From Streptomyces sp. MA5143a (GTDB lineage Bacteria > Actinomycetota > Actinomycetes > Streptomycetales > Streptomycetaceae), in contig NZ_OLMK01000050.1 of the NCBI RefSeq assembly GCF_900290235.1, positions 186,001-250,000 on the forward strand: a DNA stretch of 64,000 nt, in the 5' to 3' direction. Positions 41,504-49,117 of the stretch are shown piece by piece. The first letter of the stretch is position 1. Each line of letters opens with the position of its first letter. The position numbers were made by a program, and so were the translations under genes. The notes beneath the pieces are model-generated. The model ran no database searches. It had not been told where the DNA came from and saw only the letters and a program-made list of their open reading frames with translations.

Positions 41504-41634
41504 TCTGTGCCCCTTCGGTGGATGTCATCTCCTCTGACACCACCGACATTTCCAGTACCTCCTCCCGTGCCGTTCCTCTCTTCCGACCTGCGTCTTCCTC
41601 GCCTCTGAGCTGGGAAAACAGCACCGTTACCGCC

Positions 41635-42759
41635 TCATTCCCGCGCCTCTTCCCGCCTTTCCACCCGTCTTTCCGCCGACGGCTGTCCCGTTACCGTTTC
41701 CGGCTTCCCGACCGGTTCTGAAACCGGATCGTCGACCGGTTTCTCCTCCCGCACATCGGCGCGGAGAAGTTCCACCGCGCCACCACTGCGCCGAGCCGCC
41801 TCCTGTGCGGTCCCACCGGACACCACCACATATCCGTTGCCGATGCCGTCCGGAAAAGGAACGGAGTCCCCCGGGGAATAGGGGAAATTCACCGCCTGGG
41901 TATACGGCAGGGCGCAGATACTGTCGATTCCGGCGACCGTGCGGAGCCGCCCCGCGGGCAGGCGGAAGAAATCGATCGCGGCGAAACGGTCGGGCTCGGG
42001 CACCGGGCCCAGCTCCTTGCCGAGGAGGGCGGCGAATACCGCCGCCTCGAGATCGAGACCCTGGGCGATGTCCACGAGCAGCGGAATGCGGTCACCGCCG
42101 AGCCCTGCCCGCGCCGCCAGGAGACGGGGACCGTCCGGGGTGGCCGCGAACTCGAAGTGCGCCGGTCCGAAGCGGTGCCCCGACGCGTCCAGTGCCCGGG
42201 TGACCAGCCCGTCCACCACCGAGCGGTCCAGGGCCGCGGGCGGGGCGGGATGGAGGTGGCCCGTGCCGCGGCGGGCGGTCACCCCGATGACCTGATGTCG
42301 TCCCTCCGTGGAGAACGCCTGAACGCTGAATCCCGGCCACTGCGGCACGGGGCCGGAGGGACCGGGACGAGGAAGCGGATCGGGCGGGGCGGGGCGGACA
42401 CGGCTCAGGGCACGGACGGCGGACGGGGGGTTGGGGGCCCGGCCGAGCCGCCAGCCCTCCTCCAGCGCCGGCAGCACGAGCTCCAGCGGGTCCTCGGCGG
42501 ACAGATGCAGCACATGGCCGATGCCGTGCCGCCGCACGGTCCCGCGCACCAACGCACGCAGCCCCTGCTCGTCGGAGTGGTCCGTGAGCAGGAGCTCGTG
42601 CGAGGCGTCCTCGATCTGGCGCAGGCTCCGCGCGTCGGCGAGGCCGGGGTCCCACAGGGACCACACGTCGAATCCGGCGGCGACGGCCTTCCGGACGACC
42701 CGGTACCGGGGCAGCACCAGCAGCAGCCGCCGGTCGTCGATTCGACCCGCCATGGTCAC
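41635..42759 (-). CDS. Shortened ATP-grasp-like protein
   Basis: A 374-residue protein (GTG start, GAGAGG seven bases upstream; an ATG two codons later is possible). The N-terminal 115 residues resemble the pre-ATP-grasp domain (HGIGHVLHLSAEDPLELVLPA, NPPSAVRALS). The nucleotide-binding middle is replaced by a short Pro-rich link (residues about 118-138), and the later FSVQAFSTEGRHQVIGVTAR and GGDRIPLLVDIAQGLDLEA match the family C-terminal part. Where active enzymes have Glu-x-Asn before the Gly-Gly-Asp, this reads LLAARAGLGGD. It is therefore probably not a normal ATP-dependent ligase. It lies directly before the repeat-peptide gene. Confidence 0.7.
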   Translation of the reverse strand: MTMAGRIDDRRLLLVLPRYRVVRKAVAAGFDVWSLWDPGLADARSLRQIEDASHELLLTDHSDEQGLRALVRGTVRRHGIGHVLHLSAEDPLELVLPALEEGWRLGRAPNPPSAVRALSRVRPAPPDPLPRPGPSGPVPQWPGFSVQAFSTEGRHQVIGVTARRGTGHLHPAPPAALDRSVVDGLVTRALDASGHRFGPAHFEFAATPDGPRLLAARAGLGGDRIPLLVDIAQGLDLEAAVFAALLGKELGPVPEPDRFAAIDFFRLPAGRLRTVAGIDSICALPYTQAVNFPYSPGDSVPFPDGIGNGYVVVSGGTAQEAARRSGGAVELLRADVREEKPVDDPVSEPVGKPETVTGQPSAERRVERREEARE

Positions 42760-42809
42760 GAGTCCGCCTCTCTCTTGTTGTGGAGGAACCGGAGCCGGAA
42801 CCCGGTGGG

Positions 42810-43388
42810 TCAGGCCGCCGCTTCCTGGGGGGTGGCGGCGAGGTGGCCGGCGACCGCGTCGACCAGGCTGTCGAGGGCCTTGACCACGGCGGGCTCGGTG
42901 ATGACGCCCTCGGGCGTGCGGAGCTCGATCGCGTTGCCGACCGCGACCTGCTCGCAGTCGATGAGCGCGGCACCGCAGTTGCCGAGGATCTGACGGACGT
43001 GCGGCTGTACGTTCTCCCCGCCGGCCGGGCCCGGGGAGGCGCTGACGACGACCGTGGGCAGGCCCTCCAGCGGCGCGCGGTCCGCGTCGCCCGGCCGGGA
43101 CAGCCAGTCGAGGGCGTTCTTGAGGACACCCGACGGGTAACCGTTGTAGGCGGGGCTGCTGATGATCAGGACGTCGGCGGACGCGACCTGCGCCTTCGCG
43201 GCCAGCAGCTCGGGTGTGCCGCCGTCGCTCTCCAGGTCCTCGTCGAACAGCGGGAAGTGACGCAGCGACAGCTCCGTCACCTCGTAGCTCTCGTCCCGCT
43301 GCTCCAGCAGTCGCCGGACGGTGGCGATCACGGCGGCGTTCGCCGACTCCCGGCGGATGCTGCCGGAGGCGAGCACGATCTTGGGCAT
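42810..43388 (-). CDS. NADPH-dependent FMN reductase
   Basis: A 192-residue flavodoxin-like protein with GSIRRESANAAV at the phosphate-binding loop and SPAYNGYPSGVLKNALDWL, the signature of the NAD(P)H-dependent FMN reductase family. It could supply reduced flavin to the monooxygenases at 21610 and 23267, or act with the adjacent ATP-grasp-like and peptide genes. It lies 50 bases upstream of the ATP-grasp-like gene on the same strand. Confidence 0.9.
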   Translation of the reverse strand: MPKIVLASGSIRRESANAAVIATVRRLLEQRDESYEVTELSLRHFPLFDEDLESDGGTPELLAAKAQVASADVLIISSPAYNGYPSGVLKNALDWLSRPGDADRAPLEGLPTVVVSASPGPAGGENVQPHVRQILGNCGAALIDCEQVAVGNAIELRTPEGVITEPAVVKALDSLVDAVAGHLAATPQEAAA

Positions 43389-43760
43389 GGCTTGGGGTCC
43401 TCTCCGAGGTTCCTTCCGGGCGCGCGACCCGGCTCCGGTCGTTGAAGGGCGAGCATGCCGGGGCCCGTTCCCGTCCCGTTCCCGTCCCGTTCCCGCCCAC
43501 GGCACCGCGCGGGGATCGGGGTGTCGGCCGGGGGAGATCCCGGGCCCCGCGCGGAGACGGACGGGGGGGAACCGTCTCGCGCGGGACCCGGAAGCGAGGG
43601 GTGGGGCCCTGTGGCCCGGGGAGTGCGGATGCGAAGGGCTGCCGATGTGGGGGGCGCGGGAGGGGCGGGGTGTGGGGGTGTGGGGCGTTGGGTCCGGCGG
43701 GCGGGAGCCCCGGCCGGCCGGGGGGCCAACCGGCCGGGGAGCCGGGGGAGGGGTGCCGGC
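43389..43760. other. 372-bp gap, no gene seen
   Basis: Very GC-rich sequence between the YbaK-like and FMN reductase genes. Apart from a hairpin at 43708-43723 I see no feature, and no open frame has convincing coding character. Confidence 0.5.
43708..43723 (-). terminator. Possible terminator of the YbaK-like gene
   Basis: The palindrome CCCCGGCCGGCCGGGG lies 38 bases after the stop codon; there is no T run. Confidence 0.45.
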
Positions 43761-44333
43761 TCAGCCGGCGATCGGCGCCACCCGGGGGCGGGCGAGCACC
43801 TTGTAGTCCTCGGTCCGGATCGCGACCGAGAGGTCGAGGCGGCCCGCGGTGAAGTAGATCTCCTCGTGCTCCAGCAGCTCCGGGGCGACGACCAGCTCCA
43901 GCTCGGGGCCGCAGGCGAAGGGGAGGACCGCGCCCCGCGGGGTCCCGCTGAGCCGCTCGGCCTCCTCCGGAGGGGTGAACGAGGCCGCCGTACCGCCGAA
44001 CAGCCGGGCCACCGCGACCAGGTCGACCGTCCGGTCGCCCGGCACCACCGCGACGACGTCCCGGATGACACGGCGGCCGCGCCTGACCCGGACCATGAGG
44101 GAGCGGGCCGACTGCTCCAGAGGGCTGTCCCGGAGCCTGCTGGCCTCCTCGACACGGTCCTCCGGCGCGTGCGGGATGACCCGGTAGCGGGCACCCCGCA
44201 GATCGAACGTGGTCAGCAGGCGCGGCCAGTCACGGGAGTGCTCCGCGGCGGGAGCGGTGGCCTCCGGGGCGGGCGCGGCCGACGCCCCGGGCGTCTCACC
44301 GCGTGAGCGGTCGGTGTCGAGCAGGGTAGGCAC
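43761..44333 (-). CDS. YbaK/EbsC-family protein (aminoacyl-tRNA deacylase-like)
   Basis: A 190-residue protein. After an Ala/Pro-rich N-terminal stretch of about 30 residues, residues 40-185 follow the YbaK/ProX fold: VVAVVPGDRTVDLVAVARLFGG, PPEEAERLSGTPRGAVLPF and EIYFTAGRLDLSVAI. Relatives hydrolyse mischarged tRNAs, for example Cys- or Ala-tRNA-Pro. The GTG start has AAGGAG upstream. It marks the right end of the cluster or the first gene of the flank; its role is unclear. Confidence 0.8.
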   Translation of the reverse strand: MPTLLDTDRSRGETPGASAAPAPEATAPAAEHSRDWPRLLTTFDLRGARYRVIPHAPEDRVEEASRLRDSPLEQSARSLMVRVRRGRRVIRDVVAVVPGDRTVDLVAVARLFGGTAASFTPPEEAERLSGTPRGAVLPFACGPELELVVAPELLEHEEIYFTAGRLDLSVAIRTEDYKVLARPRVAPIAG

Positions 44334-44702
44334 CGGATCCCTCTCCTTAGGTTCCTTGGGTCGTCCCTCGGTTCGCCGCGTGCTTTCCGCCGGCACCCGA
44401 AAGGTCGCAGACCCGCCTCCCCTTTCCCTCCTGCCTCGTTCCCGCCCCGCCACCCGCCCGCCCGGAGGAGCGGTGGAGTCCGCCTCGACGCCCGCCCGCA
44501 CCGCCCCGTTGATCTCCGAATGGTCGCGAGCCGGTAGCGGCTTGGTCAGGGGTTGGGGCGGTCGGAGCGGGGAATCAGGGGAACGCGTAGCGTGTTCGAT
44601 GACACGGCAGGGGAAAGATCCTCCCTGAGCACTAGAGTCAATCCCTTTGCCTACCTATTACTCTTGAGCCAAGGCCACGCAGGGTGGCCATGGAGGAGTG
44701 AA
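44334..44702. other. 369-bp divergent intergenic region, right cluster boundary
   Basis: The gap separates the YbaK-like gene from the Bax-inhibitor gene. TAGAGT at 44633-44638 could be a -10 box for the latter; the 60 bases before its ATG are AT-richer than the surroundings. Nothing else was recognised. Confidence 0.4.
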
Positions 44703-45584
44703 ATGAGGAGCAGCAACCCGGTCTTCTCGCGACGGGGGTTCAGCCGCGACAACGGCTACGCGGGCTTCAACACCGCGCCGCAGGCCGGGGGAGCAGCTGT
44801 CGGCACCCAGGGCAACCCCTACGCCCAGCAGGGCGCCAACCCCTACGCGACGAACCCGTACGCCCAGCAGGACGTGCAGCACGGCGCCCCGCCGCAGGCC
44901 CCGGTCACCACCGGCCGTATGACGATGGACGACGTCGTCATGCGCACGGGCCTGACCCTCGGCACCGTCATCGTCGGCGCCGTCCTCGCCTGGGCCCTCC
45001 TGCCGGTCTCGCCCACCAGCTACGGCCTGGCCGTCGGTGCCGCGCTGATCGCGTTCGTCCTGGCGATGGTGCAGTCCTTCAAGCGCAAGGCCTCGCCCGC
45101 GCTGATCCTCGCGTACGCCGCCTTCGAGGGCGTGTTCCTCGGCGTGATCAGCGAGATGTTCAACAGCCAGTGGGACGGCGCGCCCTTCCAGGCGGTGCTC
45201 GGCACCATGGCCGTCTCCGGCGCCACTCTGCTGGTCTACAAGGCCGGCTGGATCCGGGTCACCGCGCGGTACGCCCGTATCGGTCTGACCATCGCGATCG
45301 CGTTCATCCTGGTGATGGCGGTCAACCTGCTGCTGGTCGTCTTCGGGGTCGCCCCCGACGGCGGTCTGCGCAGCATGGGCCCGCTCGGCGCGATCGTCGG
45401 CATCTTCGCGATCCTGCTCGGCGCGTTCTTCCTGACCCTCGACTTCAAGCAGATCGAGGACGGCATCGCGTACGGCGCCCCGCGTGAGGAGTCCTGGCTG
45501 GCCGCGTTCGGCCTCACCATGACCCTCGTGTGGATCTACATCGAGATGCTCCGCCTGGTCGCCATCTTCAGCGGCGACGACTAG
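44703..45584 (+). CDS. Bax inhibitor-1/YccA-like membrane protein
   Basis: A 293-residue protein. The first 75 residues are Gln/Asn/Pro/Tyr-rich with NPYAQQ repeats; seven hydrophobic segments follow, with AAFEGVFLGVISEMFN and LDFKQIEDGIAYGAPREESWLAAFGL, typical of the actinobacterial BI-1/YccA family. Function in bacteria is poorly known (membrane stress or calcium leak in relatives). GGAGGAG precedes the ATG. Confidence 0.9.
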   Translation: MRSSNPVFSRRGFSRDNGYAGFNTAPQAGGAAVGTQGNPYAQQGANPYATNPYAQQDVQHGAPPQAPVTTGRMTMDDVVMRTGLTLGTVIVGAVLAWALLPVSPTSYGLAVGAALIAFVLAMVQSFKRKASPALILAYAAFEGVFLGVISEMFNSQWDGAPFQAVLGTMAVSGATLLVYKAGWIRVTARYARIGLTIAIAFILVMAVNLLLVVFGVAPDGGLRSMGPLGAIVGIFAILLGAFFLTLDFKQIEDGIAYGAPREESWLAAFGLTMTLVWIYIEMLRLVAIFSGDD

Positions 45585-45649
45585 CAGGAGGCGGGCCCCG
45601 CGCCCGCTTCCCGCAGGGCGGGCCCCGCGCCCGCCCTCCCGCGGCAAGG

Positions 45650-45687
45650 CGAAGGGCCCCCGGACCTCACGGTCGGGGGGCCCTTCG
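45650..45687. terminator. Bidirectional terminator
   Basis: CGAAGGGCCCCC ... GGGGGCCCTTCG with an internal GACC/GGTC stem, between convergent genes. Confidence 0.85.
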
Positions 45688-45703
45688 TGGTGTCTCGGCG
45701 CCC

Positions 45704-45934
45704 TCAGCGGAGCTTCCTCGCGGCCCTCCTCAGGTCGTACTCATGAACGATCGCTTTGGCGTGGCCGTACGCGAGGTCGTACTCGTGCCGGAGCCAGCTG
45801 ACCTTCTCCTCGAAGTTGAAGAGAGCGGGGCCTTCATCGACTTTGCGCAGCCAGTCGGAGACTTCACGACCGGTGCAATGGGGGATGCGGGCGAGCAGAT
45901 TGCGATGGGTCTCCTCGGAGAAGACTTGGGACAT
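45704..45934 (-). CDS. DUF4287-type small protein
   Basis: A 76-residue protein with FSEETHRNLLARIPHCTGREV and WLRHEYDLAYGHAKAIVHE, the pattern of the DUF4287 family. Function is unknown. It is a single gene convergent with the Bax-inhibitor gene. Confidence 0.75.
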   Translation of the reverse strand: MSQVFSEETHRNLLARIPHCTGREVSDWLRKVDEGPALFNFEEKVSWLRHEYDLAYGHAKAIVHEYDLRRAARKLR

Positions 45935-46037
45935 CGGCGCCTCCGGACGAAAGGAAATGTAAGCCGGTCCTTCAGGTCACGTTGCCTGAGTGGCGGCGTG
46001 TTGGCAACAGTCCGGTTCCTGCGCGTACGCTCGCGGC

Positions 46038-46349
46038 GTGCTTGATACGACGCCGTTGACCCGTGCCGTGGACCATTTCGCCGACCGGTTGCGGGCCGCG
46101 CCGCAGAGCCGGCTGCAAAGGGGCGCCGCGGCGGAGGCACTGGGGCTGGCCAGGGAATTGGCACTGCGTGCCCAGCGGCTGGAGGCGCCCGATCAGGCGC
46201 CCCGGGAGATGCCGGACGCGGGAATGTTCGCCGCGGCGGACCAGGTGATGGTCGCCGGGAACGATCTCGCGCTCGTGCTGCCCGACGAGGCCGGGCTGGC
46301 GGAGGCGGTGGCGCTGGTGGAGGAGGCCCAGAAGAGGGCGGGTGTGTGA
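46038..46349 (+). CDS. Hypothetical protein, 103 residues
   Basis: A GTG-started, mostly helical, Ala/Leu/Arg-rich protein without motifs I recognise (LQRGAAAEALGLARELALRAQ near the middle). G/C-rich third positions support coding. No signal peptide or membrane segment. It is convergent with the next gene. Confidence 0.6.
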   Translation: MLDTTPLTRAVDHFADRLRAAPQSRLQRGAAAEALGLARELALRAQRLEAPDQAPREMPDAGMFAAADQVMVAGNDLALVLPDEAGLAEAVALVEEAQKRAGV

Positions 46350-46350
46350 T

Positions 46351-46372
46351 CCCGCCGGGCGCCGCCGGCGGG
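46351..46372. terminator. Small hairpin between convergent genes
   Basis: CCCGCCGG / CCGGCGGG with a 6-base loop. Confidence 0.5.
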
Positions 46373-46376
46373 TCGC

Positions 46377-47168
46377 CTACAGGGAGGCGATGACCCGGTC
46401 CGCCAGGATGTAGACCATGTCGTCCCCGCACTCGAACGTGAGGGTGTACGCGCCCGAGACGCCCGAGCCGCCCAGGAGGACCGGGGTGTCACCGCCCTGG
46501 AGGGCCCTGGCGAGACGCTCGGCGGTCTCCCGGTGACCGGGGGTCATGCACAGGGTGGTGCCGTCGGCGAAGACATACACGTCGAGGGTGCCGAGGGGGC
46601 CCGGACGGACGTCGGCCAGCTCGGTGCGGGAGGCGGCCAGGTCCTCCAGACAGGCGACGGTGCGCTCGTGGTCGTTGCTGACCGGGGACTGCACCGGCAC
46701 GAAGTCGGGGTGCGAGGGGTGGCGGCGGCGGGCCGCGGCCAGCTCCGCCGACTCCCCGGCGAACTCGTCGCCCTCGAGGCTCGGCTCGGTCACCGGCTCC
46801 AGATGCTCCAGGCCCGCGAAATCGGACTGCCGGGGCAGGAACAGCTCACTGTCGGGCAGGCCCAGCAGGGAGGGCGCGTCGGAGCCGTCACGGGCCTCCT
46901 GGGCGGCCCAGAACGCCCGCGCCTCGGCCAGCTCACGCTCCCGCTCCTCGGCGAGCGCCTCGGCCACGGCGGCGCGTATCTCCTCGGTGTCCGCGGCCGG
47001 ACGGGCGGCGGGCACGACGGCCCGCGCACCGGCGGGACGGCTCTCGGCCAGTTCCTCCCGCAGAGCGGCGACCTGACGGCGCAGCCCGGCGAGGCTGCGC
47101 AGGACGGCGACGCCCACGGCGGCGGTGGCGGCCGTGGTGAGCAGCAAGGCGATCGGCATGGCGCTCAC
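46377..47168 (-). CDS. Membrane-anchored hypothetical protein
   Basis: A 263-residue protein, GTG start with GGGAG seven bases upstream. A single N-terminal membrane segment (about residues 4-24) is followed by a coiled-coil-prone region (RRQVAALREELAE, EERERELAEARAFWAAQE) and a C-terminal soluble domain (LDVYVFADGTTLCMTPGHRETAERLA). I do not recognise the family. Confidence 0.7.
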   Translation of the reverse strand: MSAMPIALLLTTAATAAVGVAVLRSLAGLRRQVAALREELAESRPAGARAVVPAARPAADTEEIRAAVAEALAEERERELAEARAFWAAQEARDGSDAPSLLGLPDSELFLPRQSDFAGLEHLEPVTEPSLEGDEFAGESAELAAARRRHPSHPDFVPVQSPVSNDHERTVACLEDLAASRTELADVRPGPLGTLDVYVFADGTTLCMTPGHRETAERLARALQGGDTPVLLGGSGVSGAYTLTFECGDDMVYILADRVIASL

Positions 47169-47366
47169 TGACGTACTCCCAGGTTCAAAGTCGACCCCCG
47201 ACTTCCTACATCAGCTTGAAGGGCGGACTAACCAGCTGTCAGTGCGTAACGTCACGAAAGGGACAGGACTTTGCCCGGGTGTTTCGTGGTGAAACGGCTC
47301 TGACCTGCGTAAATCGCTCTCCGGGGGGAGATAGGTCACATCCTGGGGGAGATTGGATCACAAAAC

Positions 47367-47401
47367 GGCCCGGAGTCCCGGGGATTCCGGGACTCCGGGC
47401 C
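47367..47401 (-). terminator. Terminator of the thiolase gene
   Basis: A perfect 15-bp stem GGCCCGGAGTCCCGG / CCGGGACTCCGGGCC with a 5-base loop, 41 bases downstream of the thiolase stop codon. Confidence 0.85.
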
Positions 47402-47442
47402 ACAGCGTCACGGTCGGTTCCCGTGCGGCTACGGCAGAGGGG

Positions 47443-48663
47443 TCAGCTGAGGCGCTCGATGACCATCGCCATGCCCTGGCCGCCGCCGACGCACATCGTC
47501 TCCAGGCCGAACTGCTTGTCGTGGAACTGGAGGGAGTTGATCAGCGTGCCGGTGATGCGGGCGCCGGTCATGCCGAAGGGGTGGCCGACGGCGATGGCGC
47601 CGCCGTTCACGTTCAGCTTCTCCAGTGGGATGTCCAGGTCGCGGTACGAGGGGATCACCTGGGCGGCGAACGCCTCGTTGATCTCGACGAGGTCGATGTC
47701 GCCGATGGTCAGGCCGGCACGGGAGAGGGCCTGCCTGGACGCCTCCACCGGGCCGTAGCCCATGATCTCGGGGGACAGGCCGGAGACACCGGTCGAGACG
47801 ATCCGGGCGAGCGGGGTCAGGCCCAGCTCGCGGGCCTTCGTGTCGGACATGATCACGAGGGCGGCGGCGCCGTCGTTGAGCGGGCAGCAGTTGCCGGCGG
47901 TGACCAGGCCGTCCTCGCGGAAGACGGGCTTCAGACCCTGCACGGCCTCCAGGGTGACGCCGGCGCGGGGGCCGTCGTCCTTGCTGACCACGGTGCCGTC
48001 GGGCAGCGTCACCGGGGTGATCTCGCGCTCCCAGAAGCCCTTCTTGATGGCTTCCTCGGCGAGGTTCTGCGAACGGACACCGAACTCGTCCATGTCCTCG
48101 CGGGTCACACCCCAGGAGCGGGCCAGGTTCTCGGCGGTCTGGCCCATCGAGATGTACGCGTCGGGGAGCAGGCCGTCCTCGCGCGGGTCGTGCCAGGTGG
48201 CGCCGACCGACTTCGACACGGCCTCCGTGCGGGCCTCGGCCTCGGCGAAGACCGGGTTGTGGGTGTCGGGCATGCCGTCGCTGGTGCCCTTCACGCTGCG
48301 GGACACCATCTCGACGCCGGCCGAGATGAAGACGTCGCCCTCGCCGGCCTTGATGGCGTGCAGGGCCATGCGGGAGGTCTGCAGCGAGGAGGAACAGTAA
48401 CGGGTGACCGTGCAGCCCGGCAGGTGGTCCATGCCCATCTGTACGGCGACGATCCGGCCGAGGTTGTGGCCCTGCTCACCGCCGGGGAGACCACAGCCGA
48501 GCATCAGGTCGTCGATGTCCCTGGGGTCCAGCGCCGGGATCTTGTCCAGGGCCGCCTGGATGATGGTGGCGGTCAGGTCGTCGGGGCGCAGGTCCTTGAG
48601 CGAGCCCTTGAAGGCGCGGCCGATGGGGGAGCGGGCGGCTGAGACGATCACGGCTTCGGGCAT
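47443..48663 (-). CDS. Acetyl-CoA C-acetyltransferase (thiolase)
   Basis: A 406-residue thiolase. The acyl-enzyme Cys is in VTRYCSSSLQTSRMA, the catalytic His in GHPFGMTGAR and the second Cys in METMCVGGGQGMAMV. It opens PEAVIVSAARSPIGRAFKG. It cleaves or forms beta-ketoacyl-CoA in fatty-acid metabolism. The ATG at 48663 has GGAG suitably placed; a GTG one codon earlier is the alternative. An AAGCGCTT palindrome at 48838-48845 may be a regulator site. Confidence 0.95.
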   Translation of the reverse strand: MPEAVIVSAARSPIGRAFKGSLKDLRPDDLTATIIQAALDKIPALDPRDIDDLMLGCGLPGGEQGHNLGRIVAVQMGMDHLPGCTVTRYCSSSLQTSRMALHAIKAGEGDVFISAGVEMVSRSVKGTSDGMPDTHNPVFAEAEARTEAVSKSVGATWHDPREDGLLPDAYISMGQTAENLARSWGVTREDMDEFGVRSQNLAEEAIKKGFWEREITPVTLPDGTVVSKDDGPRAGVTLEAVQGLKPVFREDGLVTAGNCCPLNDGAAALVIMSDTKARELGLTPLARIVSTGVSGLSPEIMGYGPVEASRQALSRAGLTIGDIDLVEINEAFAAQVIPSYRDLDIPLEKLNVNGGAIAVGHPFGMTGARITGTLINSLQFHDKQFGLETMCVGGGQGMAMVIERLS

Positions 48664-48837
48664 CACGGCTCCATAATCAAGAAGGTGTGGCGCGTAGCGC
48701 CCCGTTGAGGGGCGGTGGTCGGGCGACGGGCGGGCGTATGGTGCCCCCGGTCGTGAGGGGCAGGGCTGTGGGGGAAGTTACCCGTACGTATGGTCGAGGT
48801 CACGGGCATCGAGGTGTGACTCCGACCGCACTTTTCT

Positions 48838-48845
48838 AAGCGCTT
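48838..48845. promoter_or_regulatory. AAGCGCTT palindrome, possible TetR-family operator
   Basis: The palindrome sits in CTAAGCGCTTGCTTT, an AT-richer stretch about 175 bp upstream of the thiolase start. Similar sites precede fatty-acid genes controlled by TetR-family proteins in actinobacteria; this is inference. Confidence 0.3.
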
Positions 48846-48870
48846 GCTTTTTGGCCGGGGGGTGCCTAGT

Positions 48871-49102
48871 GGCTCGGGGGTGCGCGGTTCGTCGGCGGGT
48901 GCGGGTGCGTGGTGCTTTCTCGCGCAGTTCCCCGCGCCCCTGGAGGGACGGGCCTGCGGCCCGCCCTCCCCCATGAAAAGCACGGGGCGCAGCCCCGGTC
49001 GCTTTTCAGGGGAGCGGGGCGGTGACACATGCGGCTCCGCCGCGTGGGCGCGAACGGCCCCCACCCACCCGCACCCGCCGACGAACCGCGCACCCCCGAG
49101 CT
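48871..49102. repeat. Palindromic extragenic (MITE-like) element
   Basis: About 40-bp outer arms, GGCTCGGGGGTGCGCGGTTC on the left and GAACCGCGCACCCCCGAGCT on the right, flank about 150 bp that includes CGCGCAGTTCCCCGCGCCCC, a phrase common in Streptomyces intergenic regions. No open frame is carried. Confidence 0.7.
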
Positions 49103-49117
49103 ATGAGGCGCCCGGCG

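Larger units (their letters stand above)
48664..49117. other. 454-bp intergenic region with a palindromic extragenic element
   Basis: It holds the AAGCGCTT palindrome (48838-48845) upstream of the thiolase gene and an imperfect inverted-repeat element from 48871 to 49102. No gene is called. Confidence 0.6.

Noticed and set aside
41166..41624. Alternative frame over the DDHGPS gene with a good ribosome site (GGAGG) and start MSVVSEEMTSTEG
   Set aside because: Third-position G/C is poor in the unique part, and the rest is an Arg/Pro-rich shadow of the DDHGPS repeats. The DDHGPS frame has normal coding bias, a signal-like N terminus and its own ribosome site.
41518..41721. Small plus-strand frame upstream of the peptide gene
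   Set aside because: Low third-position G/C, no ribosome site, and it lies antisense to the ATP-grasp 3' end.
1..44333. bldA (TTA codon) control of the cluster regulators
   Set aside because: I did not find an in-frame TTA in the two regulators or other cluster genes; TTA triplets seen were out of frame. A computed codon count would settle this.
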